Of a DNA stretch of 64,000 nt, positions 27,934 through 37,721 are shown one piece after another (the first letter of the stretch is position 1; each line of letters begins with the position of its first letter). The notes under the pieces are model-generated. The model was not told the DNA's origin and did not search any database. It saw only the letters and a list, made by a program, of their open reading frames with translations. The stretch comes from an uncultured Pelagibacteraceae bacterium (GTDB lineage: Bacteria; Pseudomonadota; Alphaproteobacteria; Pelagibacterales; Pelagibacteraceae): positions 62,001 to 126,000 of the forward strand of contig CACMDY010000001.1 of assembly GCA_902612605.1 (NCBI GenBank). The letters are read 5' to 3'. The position numbers were made by a program, and so were the translations under genes.

Positions 27934-29162
27934 TGTATTTTTTGTATAATATATTAGGAATTATTTTTTTTTTAATCTCACCATTTATATTATTTTTTAG
28001 AGTGATTAATGGAAAGGAAGATTGGAAAAGAATCTTAGAAAAATACGCTTATTATAATTTAAAAAAGACTGATACAACTGTATGGTTTCATGGTGCAAGT
28101 GTTGGAGAAATCATGAGCATTCTCCCTATGATAAATAAGTTTGAAAAAGACAAATCTATAAAAAAAATTTTACTTACTTCATCTACTTTAAGTTCTGCAT
28201 CAATAATTGCAAAGAAACCATTAAAGAAAACAACTCATATTTACTATCCATTTGATATTGGATTTATATGCAATAACTTTTTAAATTATTGGGAACCAAA
28301 AATCGCAATATTTGTAGATTCTGAAATCTGGCCGAATATGTATGAAAAAATAAATTCAAAAAAAATACCTCTTATTTTAATCAATGCTAGAATTACGAGT
28401 AAAAGTTTCAAAAGATGGCAAATCTTTTCATCTTTTGCAAAGAATGTTTTCAGTAAAATAACTATAGCTCTACCTCAAAATCAAGAAACCCGAAATTATT
28501 TAAAAAGATTAGGTGTTAAAAAAATTAAATTTATTGGAAATTTAAAGTATTTCAAAAATGATAAACAAAGTTTAAAGAAAAATGTTCAAAAATATTTTAA
28601 AAATAAAAAAATATTCTGTGCAGCTAGTACTCATTATAATGAAGAGAAAATCATTGGAAAATTACATTTAAAATTAAAGAAAAAGTTTAAGAATTTAATT
28701 ACAATATTGGTTCCGCGTCACATAAATAGATCAGAGGATATAAAGCAAGAACTTAGAAAATTAAAACTTATAGTTACCGAAAGATCAAGCGGACATAAAC
28801 CGTCTGAAAATTGTGACGTATATATTGTTAATACATATGGGGAGATGTCAAAATTTTTAAGACTTTCAAATGTAACATTTATTGGTGGATCTTTAGTAAA
28901 CCATGGAGGACAAAACCCATTAGAAGCTGTAAGAATGGGTAATTACGTGATGCATGGTAAAAAAGTAAATAATTTTAAGGAAATATATAAAGAATTAAAA
29001 AGTTTAAAAATATCTTCAGAGATTAAAAATATTGATCAAATGGAAAGGGTATTTGTAAAAAATCATAATTACAAAATATCAAATAGTAAACTTAATAAAA
29101 TTAATTATTTAGGTGCTAAAATTTTTGAAAATAACGTTAAAGAAATTAAAAATTATTTATAA
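27933..29162 (+). CDS. waaA: 3-deoxy-D-manno-octulosonic acid transferase
   Basis: GT30 enzyme that adds Kdo to lipid IVA. It has an N-terminal membrane anchor (LYNILGIIFFLISPFILFF), the acceptor-site motif WFHGASVGEIMSI (about residue 50), and the donor-site motif FIGGSLVNHGGQNPLEAVRMG near residue 320 (in two halves). The 409-residue length is normal. It shares TAATG with msbA and its stop overlaps the lpxK start. Confidence 0.93.
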   Translation: MYFLYNILGIIFFLISPFILFFRVINGKEDWKRILEKYAYYNLKKTDTTVWFHGASVGEIMSILPMINKFEKDKSIKKILLTSSTLSSASIIAKKPLKKTTHIYYPFDIGFICNNFLNYWEPKIAIFVDSEIWPNMYEKINSKKIPLILINARITSKSFKRWQIFSSFAKNVFSKITIALPQNQETRNYLKRLGVKKIKFIGNLKYFKNDKQSLKKNVQKYFKNKKIFCAASTHYNEEKIIGKLHLKLKKKFKNLITILVPRHINRSEDIKQELRKLKLIVTERSSGHKPSENCDVYIVNTYGEMSKFLRLSNVTFIGGSLVNHGGQNPLEAVRMGNYVMHGKKVNNFKEIYKELKSLKISSEIKNIDQMERVFVKNHNYKISNSKLNKINYLGAKIFENNVKEIKNYL

Positions 29163-30085
29163 TGAAAGTAAAAAGACCCATTTTTTGGGATAGTTTCAAT
29201 TTCATATCATTATTACTATTACCATTTAGTTTGATAACAATTATTTTTAATTTTTTTAAATCTTTAAGTCCAAAAAAATATTTCAAAATAAAAACAATCT
29301 GTGTTGGAAATATTTACTTAGGTGGAACTGGAAAAACACCTTTAGTTTTAAAAATAAATGATATGTTAAAATATAAGTTTAAAACTGTATTTATTAAAAA
29401 AAAATATATTGATCAAATTGATGAGCAAAAAATTTTATCAAAATATGGAAATCTAATTTGTTTAAGTTTTAGAGATATTGCGCTGAGAATTGCTGAGAGA
29501 AAAAAATACCAGTTAGCTATATTAGATGATGGTTTACAAGATAAAAGTTTAAATTATGATATTTCGATTGCTTGTTTTAATAGTTCAGAGCTAGTTGGAA
29601 ATGGGCTAGCTTTGCCTGCTGGGCCATTAAGGGAAAGAATTACAAATATTTTAAATTATGATCTTGCATTTCTTAATGGTGAAAAAAATAATAAAAGTTT
29701 CGAAAAAACTCTAAAGAGATTAAATCCAAATTTAAAAATATTTAGAGCTAAATACACTCCTAGAAATCTTAAGTCTTTTAAATTTAAAAATAACTATCTA
29801 GTTTTTTCAGGCATAGGTAATCCTTTGGAATTTAAACAAACATTAAAAAAATATAATTTTAAGATAAAAAAAATAATGACTTTTCCTGACCATTATAAAT
29901 ATAAAATTTCTGATATAAATAATATAAAAAATATAGCTAGGAGTAATAAATTAAAAATTATAACAACCGAAAAAGACTATAATCGATTGTCGAATTTACA
30001 AAAAAAAAATATTCAATTTTTAAAAATAGAATTAAAAATTGAAAAAGAAAAAGAATTTAGAAATTTTTTATTAAAGAAGTTATGA
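29162..30085 (+). CDS. lpxK: Tetraacyldisaccharide 4'-kinase
   Basis: Phosphorylates the 4' position to make lipid IVA. The P-loop is VGNIYLGGTGKTPLVLKI (about residues 50-67), preceded by an N-terminal hydrophobic stretch. The catalytic Asp region ILDDGLQDKSLNYDISI follows, in the LpxK form DDGxQ. It has 307 aa, slightly short for the family. The gene overlaps the next acyltransferase start by four bases (ATGA). Confidence 0.92.
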   Translation: MKVKRPIFWDSFNFISLLLLPFSLITIIFNFFKSLSPKKYFKIKTICVGNIYLGGTGKTPLVLKINDMLKYKFKTVFIKKKYIDQIDEQKILSKYGNLICLSFRDIALRIAERKKYQLAILDDGLQDKSLNYDISIACFNSSELVGNGLALPAGPLRERITNILNYDLAFLNGEKNNKSFEKTLKRLNPNLKIFRAKYTPRNLKSFKFKNNYLVFSGIGNPLEFKQTLKKYNFKIKKIMTFPDHYKYKISDINNIKNIARSNKLKIITTEKDYNRLSNLQKKNIQFLKIELKIEKEKEFRNFLLKKL

Positions 30086-30942
30086 GAAAGTTTTTTTATT
30101 TAATTGAATTTATTTTAATAAAATTGTTTTTTTTTATACTAATTATTATTGGTTATGAAAATGGATCCAATTTTGGAGATTTTATTGGACGGTTGTTTGG
30201 ACCGATATTTAGATCAAAAAAGTTAATTGAAAATAATTTGAAACAATCAGGAATTGTGGACAAAAAAAATTACAATAAAATTATAAGCAAAATATATGGA
30301 AATTATGGGAGAATACTTGCTGAATATCCTTTTCTCAAAGCATTTAGAAATAACAAATTAAATAAATTTATTGAAATAGACGGGCTTGAAAACTTAAACA
30401 AAATTAAGAAAGAAAAAAGACGAGCTGTATTTATATCTGGTCATTTCAATAATTTTGAATTAATGGCGCTCCAAATAGAAAAAGCTGGTATAAATTTGTG
30501 CGCAATTTATAGACCGCTAAATAACGTGTTCCTTAACAAGACTATGGAAGAAATTAGAGAAAATTTTATATGCAAAAATCAAATTAAAAAAGGAAGATCA
30601 GGCACAAGACAGATTATTGAAAATATAAAAAAAGGTAATTCAGTAGCTCTAATGATAGACCAAAGAGTAAGAGAAGGTATAAAAATTAATTTTTTCGGTA
30701 AACCAGCTAGCACTACGACCATACCCGCACAATTAATCAAAAAATATAAATGTGATCTAGTGCCTATTTATATAGAGAGAAGAAAAAATAATTATTTTAA
30801 AATGTTTGTTTCACAACCAATGAAAATTGGGAATAATAAATCAATCAAAGAAATCACAGAACATCTAAATAAAATTCTTGAAAAAATGATTTTAAAAAAT
30901 ATAGACCAGTGGATCTGGACTCATGATAGGTGGAAAACATAA
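30082..30942 (+). CDS. lpxL: Lipid A acyltransferase (LpxL/LpxM family)
   Basis: Adds a secondary acyl chain to Kdo2-lipid IVA. It has an N-terminal membrane anchor (LIEFILIKLFFFILIIIGY). The HX4(D/E) catalytic motif is ISGHFNNFELMA at about residue 117, and MIDQRVREGIKINFFGKPAST is the second family block. The 286-residue length fits. LpxL and LpxM cannot be separated with confidence, so the symbol is tentative. It ends the lipid A operon, directly abutting the convergent DUF2093 gene. Confidence 0.88.
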   Translation: MRKFFYLIEFILIKLFFFILIIIGYENGSNFGDFIGRLFGPIFRSKKLIENNLKQSGIVDKKNYNKIISKIYGNYGRILAEYPFLKAFRNNKLNKFIEIDGLENLNKIKKEKRRAVFISGHFNNFELMALQIEKAGINLCAIYRPLNNVFLNKTMEEIRENFICKNQIKKGRSGTRQIIENIKKGNSVALMIDQRVREGIKINFFGKPASTTTIPAQLIKKYKCDLVPIYIERRKNNYFKMFVSQPMKIGNNKSIKEITEHLNKILEKMILKNIDQWIWTHDRWKT

Positions 30943-31140
30943 TCAGTTTTTATCTAATAAATCTCTTTTCATTGAGGCCTCAACATACGAAAAGTAGGCT
31001 TCCTGCTCTTCAACGTTCCAGTAAGCTAAGTTTTCAAGTGGTATTTTTTTTTGTGAGATAGCACAAATCACATGATCACCATCTTCAATAATCTCAAAAT
31101 TATTTGCTAAGTATTTTAATTTAGCTAACTTATTTAACAT
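30943..31140 (-). CDS. DUF2093 family protein
   Basis: A 65-residue soluble protein matching the small alphaproteobacterial DUF2093 family. Recognisable parts are AKLKYLANNFEIIEDGDHVICAIS (in two halves), then KKIPLENLAYWNVEEQEAY and a short basic end. Function is unknown. It is read against both neighbours: its stop abuts the lpxL stop with no gap, and its start is 22 bases from the divergent purD start. Confidence 0.8.
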   Translation of the reverse strand: MLNKLAKLKYLANNFEIIEDGDHVICAISQKKIPLENLAYWNVEEQEAYFSYVEASMKRDLLDKN

Positions 31141-31162
31141 ATTTAAGATATATATTTACTAA

Positions 31163-32428
31163 ATGAAAATTGCAATTATTGGAAGTGGAGGACGAGAGCA
31201 TGCTCTAGTTCATCACTTAAGTAATTCAAAAAAAATAACAAAAATATATTCAATACCAGGTAATGCTGGTACCGAAGAAATATCTGTAAATATTGATTTA
31301 AATTTGGAGAATTTTCAAGATTTGTATAATTTTATTAAGAAAGAACAAATCGAATTAGTGATTGTTGGTCCAGAAAAACCATTAGTCGAAGGATTGGTGG
31401 ATTTCTTAGAGTCAAAAAATATTAAAGTTTTTGGTCCTAGAAAAAAAGTTGCTCAATTAGAAGGCTCAAAAATATTTACAAAACAAATTTGTGAGAAATT
31501 TAATATACCAACTGCTAAATTTAAAATTTGTAAATCAAAAGAAGACGCATTTTTATTTCTATCATCATCTAATTTTCCTCTTGTTGTAAAAGCAGATGTT
31601 CTTGCTGCAGGCAAAGGTGTTTATATTTGTCAAAATGTTGATGAGGCTAAAACTGCTGTTAATGAAATATTTGACGGTAAATTTGGGAAAGCAGATCAAG
31701 TATTAATCGAAGAATTCCTAGAAGGTGATGAGATGAGTTTTTTTATTATTTCAGATGGAATTGGTTATAAAACTTTTAATACAGCTCAAGATCATAAAAG
31801 AGTTGGTGAGGGTGATACTGGAAAAAATACAGGAGGAATGGGAGCTTATTCACCTTCAAGCTTAATTAATGATGATTTAGAGAATAAAATTTTAAACAAA
31901 ATAATTGAGCCAACGTTAAAAGCTATAAGTGAAATGAATGAGAAGTACGTCGGTTTTTTATATGCCGGCCTAATGATAAAAAGTAATGAACCATACCTAA
32001 TTGAATATAATGTCAGGATGGGTGATCCTGAATGCCAAACTATATTACCATTGGTTGACAGCGATTTATTAGAAATAATAAATGCCTGTTGTAATTCAAA
32101 ATTAAAGACCCAAGAAATAAAATGGAAAAATAAAAAAAGTATGTGTATTGCTTTATGCTCAAAAGGATATCCTGAAAAATATAATAAGAATGTTGAAATT
32201 AAAAATTTAAAAGAATTCAAATCATCTAAAGATAATTTTATTTTTCACGCTGGAACAAAAAGTTCTGGAAACAAAATTGTAGCAGTTGGTGGTAGGGTAA
32301 TAAATTTTGTAAATATCTCAGACAGTTATTTATCAAGCAGAAAAGAAATCATCAATCAGATTAAGAAATTGAATTGGGAAGATGGTTTTTATAGATCAGA
32401 TATAGGTCATAAAGTAATAGATAAATGA
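31163..32428 (+). CDS. purD: Phosphoribosylamine-glycine ligase
   Basis: Second step of purine synthesis (GAR synthetase). It starts with IAIIGSGGREHALVHHLSNS and has the ATP-grasp domain with FPLVVKADVLAAGKGVYIC (about residue 140). The metal-binding YNVRMGDPECQTILPLVDSDL follows at about residue 283. The C-terminal domain includes VAVGGRVINFVN. Full length at 421 aa. Its stop overlaps the rsmD start (ATGA). Confidence 0.97.
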   Translation: MKIAIIGSGGREHALVHHLSNSKKITKIYSIPGNAGTEEISVNIDLNLENFQDLYNFIKKEQIELVIVGPEKPLVEGLVDFLESKNIKVFGPRKKVAQLEGSKIFTKQICEKFNIPTAKFKICKSKEDAFLFLSSSNFPLVVKADVLAAGKGVYICQNVDEAKTAVNEIFDGKFGKADQVLIEEFLEGDEMSFFIISDGIGYKTFNTAQDHKRVGEGDTGKNTGGMGAYSPSSLINDDLENKILNKIIEPTLKAISEMNEKYVGFLYAGLMIKSNEPYLIEYNVRMGDPECQTILPLVDSDLLEIINACCNSKLKTQEIKWKNKKSMCIALCSKGYPEKYNKNVEIKNLKEFKSSKDNFIFHAGTKSSGNKIVAVGGRVINFVNISDSYLSSRKEIINQIKKLNWEDGFYRSDIGHKVIDK

Positions 32429-32991
32429 GAGTAATAGGTGGAAGACTTAGGGGGAAGTTAATTCATAATCCTTTAGATAAAACAACAAGACCACTAAAAG
32501 ACATGGTAAGAGAGTCGATATTCAATATTTTAGAGCATTCTAGCAACGAAAAAATCAAATTCAAAAATGACATAGTTTTAGATTTATTTTCAGGTTCTGG
32601 ATCATTTGGTATTGAGTGTTTATCTAGAGGTGTAAAAAAAGTATATTTTTTTGAAAATTATAAACCCTCTCTAAAAATTTTAGAAAAAAACATTAAGGAG
32701 TTAGAAATTGATAAAGATTCAGTCATTAAGGAAATAAGTGCATATGAAATTTCTAAAGAAAATATAGATAATGAAAAAATTAATTTAATTTTTTTAGATC
32801 CACCATTTAAAGATAAAAACCTAAATAAGTTATTAAAAAAAATTTTAGACTTTAAAATTGCTAACAAAAGCACCCTCATAATAATTCATAGAAATAAGAA
32901 ATTTAAAGAAAATTTCATCGAGGATTTTAAAATTCTTAGAGAAAAAACTTATGGATTATCAAAAGTAGTATTTGGTAAGTTAATATTTTAG
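32425..32991 (+). CDS. rsmD: 16S rRNA (guanine966-N2)-methyltransferase
   Basis: Methylates G966 of 16S rRNA. It begins with the family start MRVIGGRLRGKLIHNP and the RPLKDMVRESIFNIL motif. The SAM-binding loop is VLDLFSGSGSFGIECLSRG (about residues 52-70) and the catalytic NPPF-type motif is LIFLDPPFKDKN. The 188-residue length is normal. The last 12 bases overlap the end of the convergent pgi gene. Confidence 0.94.
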   Translation: MRVIGGRLRGKLIHNPLDKTTRPLKDMVRESIFNILEHSSNEKIKFKNDIVLDLFSGSGSFGIECLSRGVKKVYFFENYKPSLKILEKNIKELEIDKDSVIKEISAYEISKENIDNEKINLIFLDPPFKDKNLNKLLKKILDFKIANKSTLIIIHRNKKFKENFIEDFKILREKTYGLSKVVFGKLIF

Positions 32992-34155
32992 AATTTTTTC
33001 TGCTTCAATTTTTATTAATTCAACAGAAGGTTGATCAATTGGATTCACATTTAATAATGAGCTTAACATTAAAGTTTCTAAAATAAAAAATGTGAATAGT
33101 TCACCTAGAGTTTCTTCATTTTTATTTTTAATTTCAAAGCTTCTAAATGACAATTTTTTCTTATTAAATACGTTTTGTGTAGCTTTTTTTTGAGCATACA
33201 ACACTTGATCTAGGCTATTCTTTTTTAAGTGCTCCAATCCATCAATTAAATATGCATTATTATATTTAATTAAACTTCTCTCTCTAGTGAAAAAAAAACT
33301 AAAGAAATTATTTTTTGGACCATCTAAATAGAGTTGTAAAAGACTATGATTGTCCTTCGGCATTGTAGAGATAATAGGAAAGAAACCCTTACCCTTTTTA
33401 CCTAAACTTTCGGCAGATAATTGCTGGTACCATTTCAAAAAGTTATTTAGTTTTTCATCATAATTTAAAATTACACAATTTTTTTTTCCTTTAATAACGT
33501 TTGAGTGAATTGAAGAAACGTTTTGAATTAAAAAATTAATAAATGTTTTATTTTTTATTAAATGATTGAATCGTTTAAATTTTTTTTCATTTAAACCCAT
33601 CAATTCTGCTGGAACCATCCCAACTTCAGATAATACTGAATATCTTCCTCCAATATAATTTTTATGATCTATAACGTCAAATTTCAGTTTGTTTGCCATA
33701 ACTCTTAGGATATTCTTTTTGTTTTCAGTAATTACTAAATTTTTATTTTTTTTTTGTTTTGTTAAAATCAGGTTTAAATTTGATAATGTTTCTAGGGTAT
33801 TGCCTGATTTTGATATAATTATATTTAAACGTTTTTTATTTGATTTTGTAATTTTAAAGTTTTGTAGGTTGTTATAAAAAAAAAAATTTTTTTTAATTTT
33901 ATGATTAAGGAAATCATATATAGCTTGTGCGCCTAGAATGGATCCGCCCATACCTATTAAATTAAATTCATTATATTTTTTGAAATTTAATAAATAATTT
34001 TTTTTAAACGAATAATTATACTTATTTGTTAAAGATTTTAATAAGGGATATTTTTGAAACAAAACATTAAAGTTTAAAAAATTGGAAAGTTTTTTTTTAT
34101 TTAATAATTTTTTTTTGTTATTAAAATTTTTATAAATTATATATTTTGTCTCCAT
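32980..34155 (-). CDS. pgi: Glucose-6-phosphate isomerase, short form
   Basis: Interconverts glucose-6-phosphate and fructose-6-phosphate. Two SIS-type phosphosugar-binding halves are visible: EFNLIGMGGSILGAQAIYDFL, then LNIIISKSGNTLETLSNL (about residue 112), and GGRYSVLSEVGMVPAELMG (about 165). A C-terminal block includes the LGKKGKGFFPI and MPKDNHSLLQLYLDGP stretches. At about 391 aa it is well short of the usual 440-550 residues. I chose the ATG at 34155; a TTG precedes it directly. A related sugar-phosphate isomerase cannot be fully excluded. Confidence 0.8.
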   Translation of the reverse strand: METKYIIYKNFNNKKKLLNKKKLSNFLNFNVLFQKYPLLKSLTNKYNYSFKKNYLLNFKKYNEFNLIGMGGSILGAQAIYDFLNHKIKKNFFFYNNLQNFKITKSNKKRLNIIISKSGNTLETLSNLNLILTKQKKNKNLVITENKKNILRVMANKLKFDVIDHKNYIGGRYSVLSEVGMVPAELMGLNEKKFKRFNHLIKNKTFINFLIQNVSSIHSNVIKGKKNCVILNYDEKLNNFLKWYQQLSAESLGKKGKGFFPIISTMPKDNHSLLQLYLDGPKNNFFSFFFTRERSLIKYNNAYLIDGLEHLKKNSLDQVLYAQKKATQNVFNKKKLSFRSFEIKNKNEETLGELFTFFILETLMLSSLLNVNPIDQPSVELIKIEAEKILKY

Positions 34156-34158
34156 CAA

Positions 34159-34491
34159 TTATTGGATTTTCTTTTTCATATTATTTAGCAAATCAGATCC
34201 GGTATTATCATCTTTGTCAGTATTACCATCTTTAATCTTTAGTAACTCCTTAACATCATTATTGCTATTTTTGGTTTCAACAATTTTTTCAATATTGTCA
34301 CCTGGGGTAGGAAGCTTATACATATCTGGAGGCATTTGGAGGGGGTTTTTCTTTTTAACAAGAAATTCATCACTCTGTTCTGATCTTTTCTTGCCTTCTA
34401 AGGCTTCTCTAACTTGCCCACCGCAAGAAACAATAAATGGAATAATGAAGACTATTAATAAAATTAAGATACTAATTTTTTTCTTTTTCAT
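34159..34491 (-). CDS. DUF3035/BamF-like lipoprotein
   Basis: A 110-residue lipoprotein. The signal peptide (ISILILLIVFIIPFIVSCGG) ends in a lipobox with Cys23. The next stretch, EGKKRSEQSDEFLVKKKNPLQMPPDMYKLPTP (in two halves), matches the DUF3035 family. Some alphaproteobacterial members have been named BamF, an accessory lipoprotein of the outer-membrane beta-barrel assembly machine. The rest is Asp/Asn/Lys-rich and probably disordered. It overlaps the end of lspA, the peptidase that would mature it. Confidence 0.8.
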   Translation of the reverse strand: MKKKKISILILLIVFIIPFIVSCGGQVREALEGKKRSEQSDEFLVKKKNPLQMPPDMYKLPTPGDNIEKIVETKNSNNDVKELLKIKDGNTDKDDNTGSDLLNNMKKKIQ

Positions 34492-34972
34492 TTCGTTTAT
34501 AATTTACAAATTCTAGCAAAATAAGTGATATAATACCAAGTGTTATAAATATGTCAGCAATATTAAATATAAACCAATGATATCCTGCATAATTTAAATC
34601 TATAAAGTCTGGCACGGCTCTGTAATAAATTCTATCAAATAAGTTCCCCAGCGATCCACCAAGTATTATCATCAAAAAAAATGATTTAATTCTTGTTTCA
34701 ATAGAAGCAAAATACAATATTACAAAGTTTATAATGACTATAACTGCAGTAAAGATGTTATAGAAAAGTTTATCCTCTAACGAAAATAAACCAAATCCAA
34801 TTCCTGTATTCCAAACCAAATAAATATTTAAATATTGATTTATATAAAAATCAACTTGTCCTTCGTTATTTAAAATATTTAAAATATAAATTTTTGAAAA
34901 TCTATCTATAGCAAAACAAACAACTAGAAATATTAAACCTATAAGAAGTTTATTTAATTTTTCATTTCCCAT
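34472..34972 (-). CDS. lspA: Lipoprotein signal peptidase (signal peptidase II)
   Basis: Aspartic membrane peptidase that cleaves prolipoprotein signal peptides. The two catalytic aspartates are in GGSLGNLFDRIYYRAVPDFIDL and HWFIFNIADIFITLGII. There are four membrane helices in 166 aa. It overlaps ileS by 11 bases, the widespread ileS-lspA pair, and overlaps the downstream lipoprotein gene by 20 bases. Confidence 0.95.
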   Translation of the reverse strand: MGNEKLNKLLIGLIFLVVCFAIDRFSKIYILNILNNEGQVDFYINQYLNIYLVWNTGIGFGLFSLEDKLFYNIFTAVIVIINFVILYFASIETRIKSFFLMIILGGSLGNLFDRIYYRAVPDFIDLNYAGYHWFIFNIADIFITLGIISLILLEFVNYKRNEKEKN

Positions 34973-37715
34973 TTGTATTTAAAAGTCCACAATTTGATCT
35001 TTCACAACCCGTTTCAAAAATTTTCCAACAAATAGGACATTTATTTCCTTGGGCTTTTTTTGCAACTACATCAATACTATTTTTTTGACTTTCATCTTTA
35101 ATTACAGATGCAGATGAGGTTATACAAATTTCAGAAAAATTGATATTTTTTGCCTTATCGTAAAATTCTTTATTTAACTTTATTTCAATCATTGCCTCTA
35201 AACTTGAACCAATTAATTTTTCTGCTCTCATGTTCTCAATTGAAATATTTGCCACATCTCTAATTTTTTTTACATATTCCCAATCTGAGCTTATTTCTTT
35301 ATTGTTCCAAGAATTTGGAACGGAAACAAAATTTTGCAAATGTATACTTTGTCTATCTTCTTCTTTTTTAACCAATTGATAAATTTCTTCAGTTGTAAAT
35401 GATAATATTGGGGCAAACCATTTCAGGAGACATTGTAAAATAATATTTAAAAGAGTAATGCAGTTCTTTCTTTTATCGGAATTCAAAGCCTCACAATATA
35501 AAGTGTCTTTCCTGATATCAAAATAAAAGGCTGAAAGCTCAACTGTACAAAAATTTAGTAATTCTTTGTACAAATTATGGAAGTTATAATTTTTAAAATT
35601 ATTTTTAAAATTCTCATTTATTATGTAAATTCTATGAAGCATATATTTTTCAAGTGAGTCAAAGTTTTCAAACTTAACTTTATCAAAATCAAGATTTTCA
35701 TATTGGTCTTGAATATTTCCTAAAAGATATCTAAACGTGTTTCTTATTTTTCTATAAGACTCTGCATGTTGATCTAAAATTGAATAATCTATTCTAAGAT
35801 CCTCAGCATAATTTGAAGATGCAACCCAAATTCTTAATATATCAGCTCCGTATTTTTTAAGTATATCTTGTGGAGCAATTACGTTACCTGTTGATTTTGA
35901 CATTTTTAGACCTTTTCCATCTACAACAAAACCATGAGAAAGAATGCTTTCAAATGGAGCAACACCTCTTGTTCCACACGACTCAAGTAATGAAGAGTGA
36001 AACCATCCTCTATGTTGATCTGAACCCTCTAGATACATAGATGCTGGCCATTTAAGGTCATCTCTTTTTTCTAATACAAAAGAATGAGTAGATCCACTGT
36101 CAAACCAAACCTCAACTATATCTGATAATTTTTCATAATCTCCTGCTTTATACTTATCTCCAAGAAAGATCTGATAATCTTCATTAAACCAACAATCAGA
36201 ACCTTCTTTTTCGTAAATTTTTGCAATATTTTCAAAAACTTCATCATCAACTAAAACATCACCTGTTTTTTTTGAGATAAAAATCGGTAGCGGCACACCC
36301 CAAACTCTCTGTCTTGATACACACCAATCAGGCCTAGTTTCAATCATTGATTTTATTCTTTCTTTTCCTTTGGAAGGATAAAAATCTGTATTATCGATTG
36401 CTTTTAATGCTTTATCTCTTAAACCATGGCTTTCCATAGAAATAAACCATTGTGGAGTTGCTCTATGAACTAGTGGAGCTTTTGATCTCCAAGAATGGGG
36501 ATAGGAGTGAGTAAGTTTTCCGTTTGTTACTAAATTTTTTTGCTCATTTAATTTTTCAATAATTAAGTTATTGGCCTTAAAAATATGTAAACCTTCAAAA
36601 TGTTTAATTTCATTTGTATATTTTCCATCACCATCAACTGTTTCAATTGCTTTAATATTATTATTTAAACATAGATTGAAATCATCAGGTCCATGACTTG
36701 GAGCGCAGTGAACAACGCCTGTACCTTGCTCAGTAGTAACAAATTTAGCCTCGAGCATTGGAATATCATAATCATATCCCATTTTAGAAAATGGATGACT
36801 ACAAACTGTTCCTCTTAAATCTTTTCCTAAAAATTCGTTTAAAACTTTAATATTTTCTATAGATGTATCTTTTTTAAAAGGTTCTATTAAGTCCTTTGCA
36901 ATCACTATTTTTCTATCGACAAAATTTTTGTTGTCATTTATTTCAAGCAAAACATATTTTAGGCCAGCATTGTAAGCTAAAGCTTTATTTGCAGGAATAG
37001 TCCACGGAGTTGTGGTCCAAATTATTACATCAGCATCTTTAATAATATCTAAATTTGAAACTTTCACCTTGAAGGCTGCATAAATCGTATCTGAAACATG
37101 ATCCATGTATTCAACTTCAGCATCAGCTAAAGCTGTTTTTTCAACAGTTGACCAAAGAACAGGCTTGTAACCTCTATAAAGACTTCCTTCTTTAAGAAAT
37201 TTTCCAAGTTCTCTAACTATTTGAGCTTCCGCATCAAATGACATTGTAGAATAATAATTTTCCCAATCACCAATTACCCCAAGTCTTGTAAATTCTCCCT
37301 TATGGACGTCTATCCATTTATTTGCAAATTCCCTACATTCTTTTCTGAATTCAATAATTGGAACATCATTTTTATTTTTTTTATTCTTTTTATATTGTTC
37401 TTCAATTTTCCACTCGATAGGCAAACCATGGCAATCCCATCCAGGAACATAAACTGAATCCTTGCCATCCATTTGATGAAATTTTGTAATTATGTCTTTT
37501 AAAATTTTATTTAAGGCAGTACCCATATGAATATTTCCATTTGCATATGGAGGCCCATCATGAAGTACAAATTTTTCTTGCCCTTTACTTTTTTGTCTTA
37601 ACAAATTGTAAAGGTCAATTTTCTTCCAAAATTCAATATAATTTGGCTCCTTGTTTGGCAAATTTGCCTTCATTGAGAATTTTGTTTTAGGTAAATTAAT
37701 GTGTTCCTTACTCAT
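34962..37715 (-). CDS. ileS: Isoleucyl-tRNA synthetase
   Basis: Charges tRNA-Ile. The class I HIGH motif is PPYANGNIHMGTALNKILKD (about residues 55-74), and KMSKS is in GLKMSKSTGNVIAPQDIL (about residue 605). The editing domain (TTPWTIPANKALAYN) lies between. The C-terminal zinc ribbon has cysteines in NKCPICWKIFETGCERSNCG. The length of 917 aa is usual for the bacterial type. It starts 6 bases after ribF. Confidence 0.98.
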   Translation of the reverse strand: MSKEHINLPKTKFSMKANLPNKEPNYIEFWKKIDLYNLLRQKSKGQEKFVLHDGPPYANGNIHMGTALNKILKDIITKFHQMDGKDSVYVPGWDCHGLPIEWKIEEQYKKNKKNKNDVPIIEFRKECREFANKWIDVHKGEFTRLGVIGDWENYYSTMSFDAEAQIVRELGKFLKEGSLYRGYKPVLWSTVEKTALADAEVEYMDHVSDTIYAAFKVKVSNLDIIKDADVIIWTTTPWTIPANKALAYNAGLKYVLLEINDNKNFVDRKIVIAKDLIEPFKKDTSIENIKVLNEFLGKDLRGTVCSHPFSKMGYDYDIPMLEAKFVTTEQGTGVVHCAPSHGPDDFNLCLNNNIKAIETVDGDGKYTNEIKHFEGLHIFKANNLIIEKLNEQKNLVTNGKLTHSYPHSWRSKAPLVHRATPQWFISMESHGLRDKALKAIDNTDFYPSKGKERIKSMIETRPDWCVSRQRVWGVPLPIFISKKTGDVLVDDEVFENIAKIYEKEGSDCWFNEDYQIFLGDKYKAGDYEKLSDIVEVWFDSGSTHSFVLEKRDDLKWPASMYLEGSDQHRGWFHSSLLESCGTRGVAPFESILSHGFVVDGKGLKMSKSTGNVIAPQDILKKYGADILRIWVASSNYAEDLRIDYSILDQHAESYRKIRNTFRYLLGNIQDQYENLDFDKVKFENFDSLEKYMLHRIYIINENFKNNFKNYNFHNLYKELLNFCTVELSAFYFDIRKDTLYCEALNSDKRKNCITLLNIILQCLLKWFAPILSFTTEEIYQLVKKEEDRQSIHLQNFVSVPNSWNNKEISSDWEYVKKIRDVANISIENMRAEKLIGSSLEAMIEIKLNKEFYDKAKNINFSEICITSSASVIKDESQKNSIDVVAKKAQGNKCPICWKIFETGCERSNCGLLNTNGK

Positions 37716-37721
37716 ATAGTT

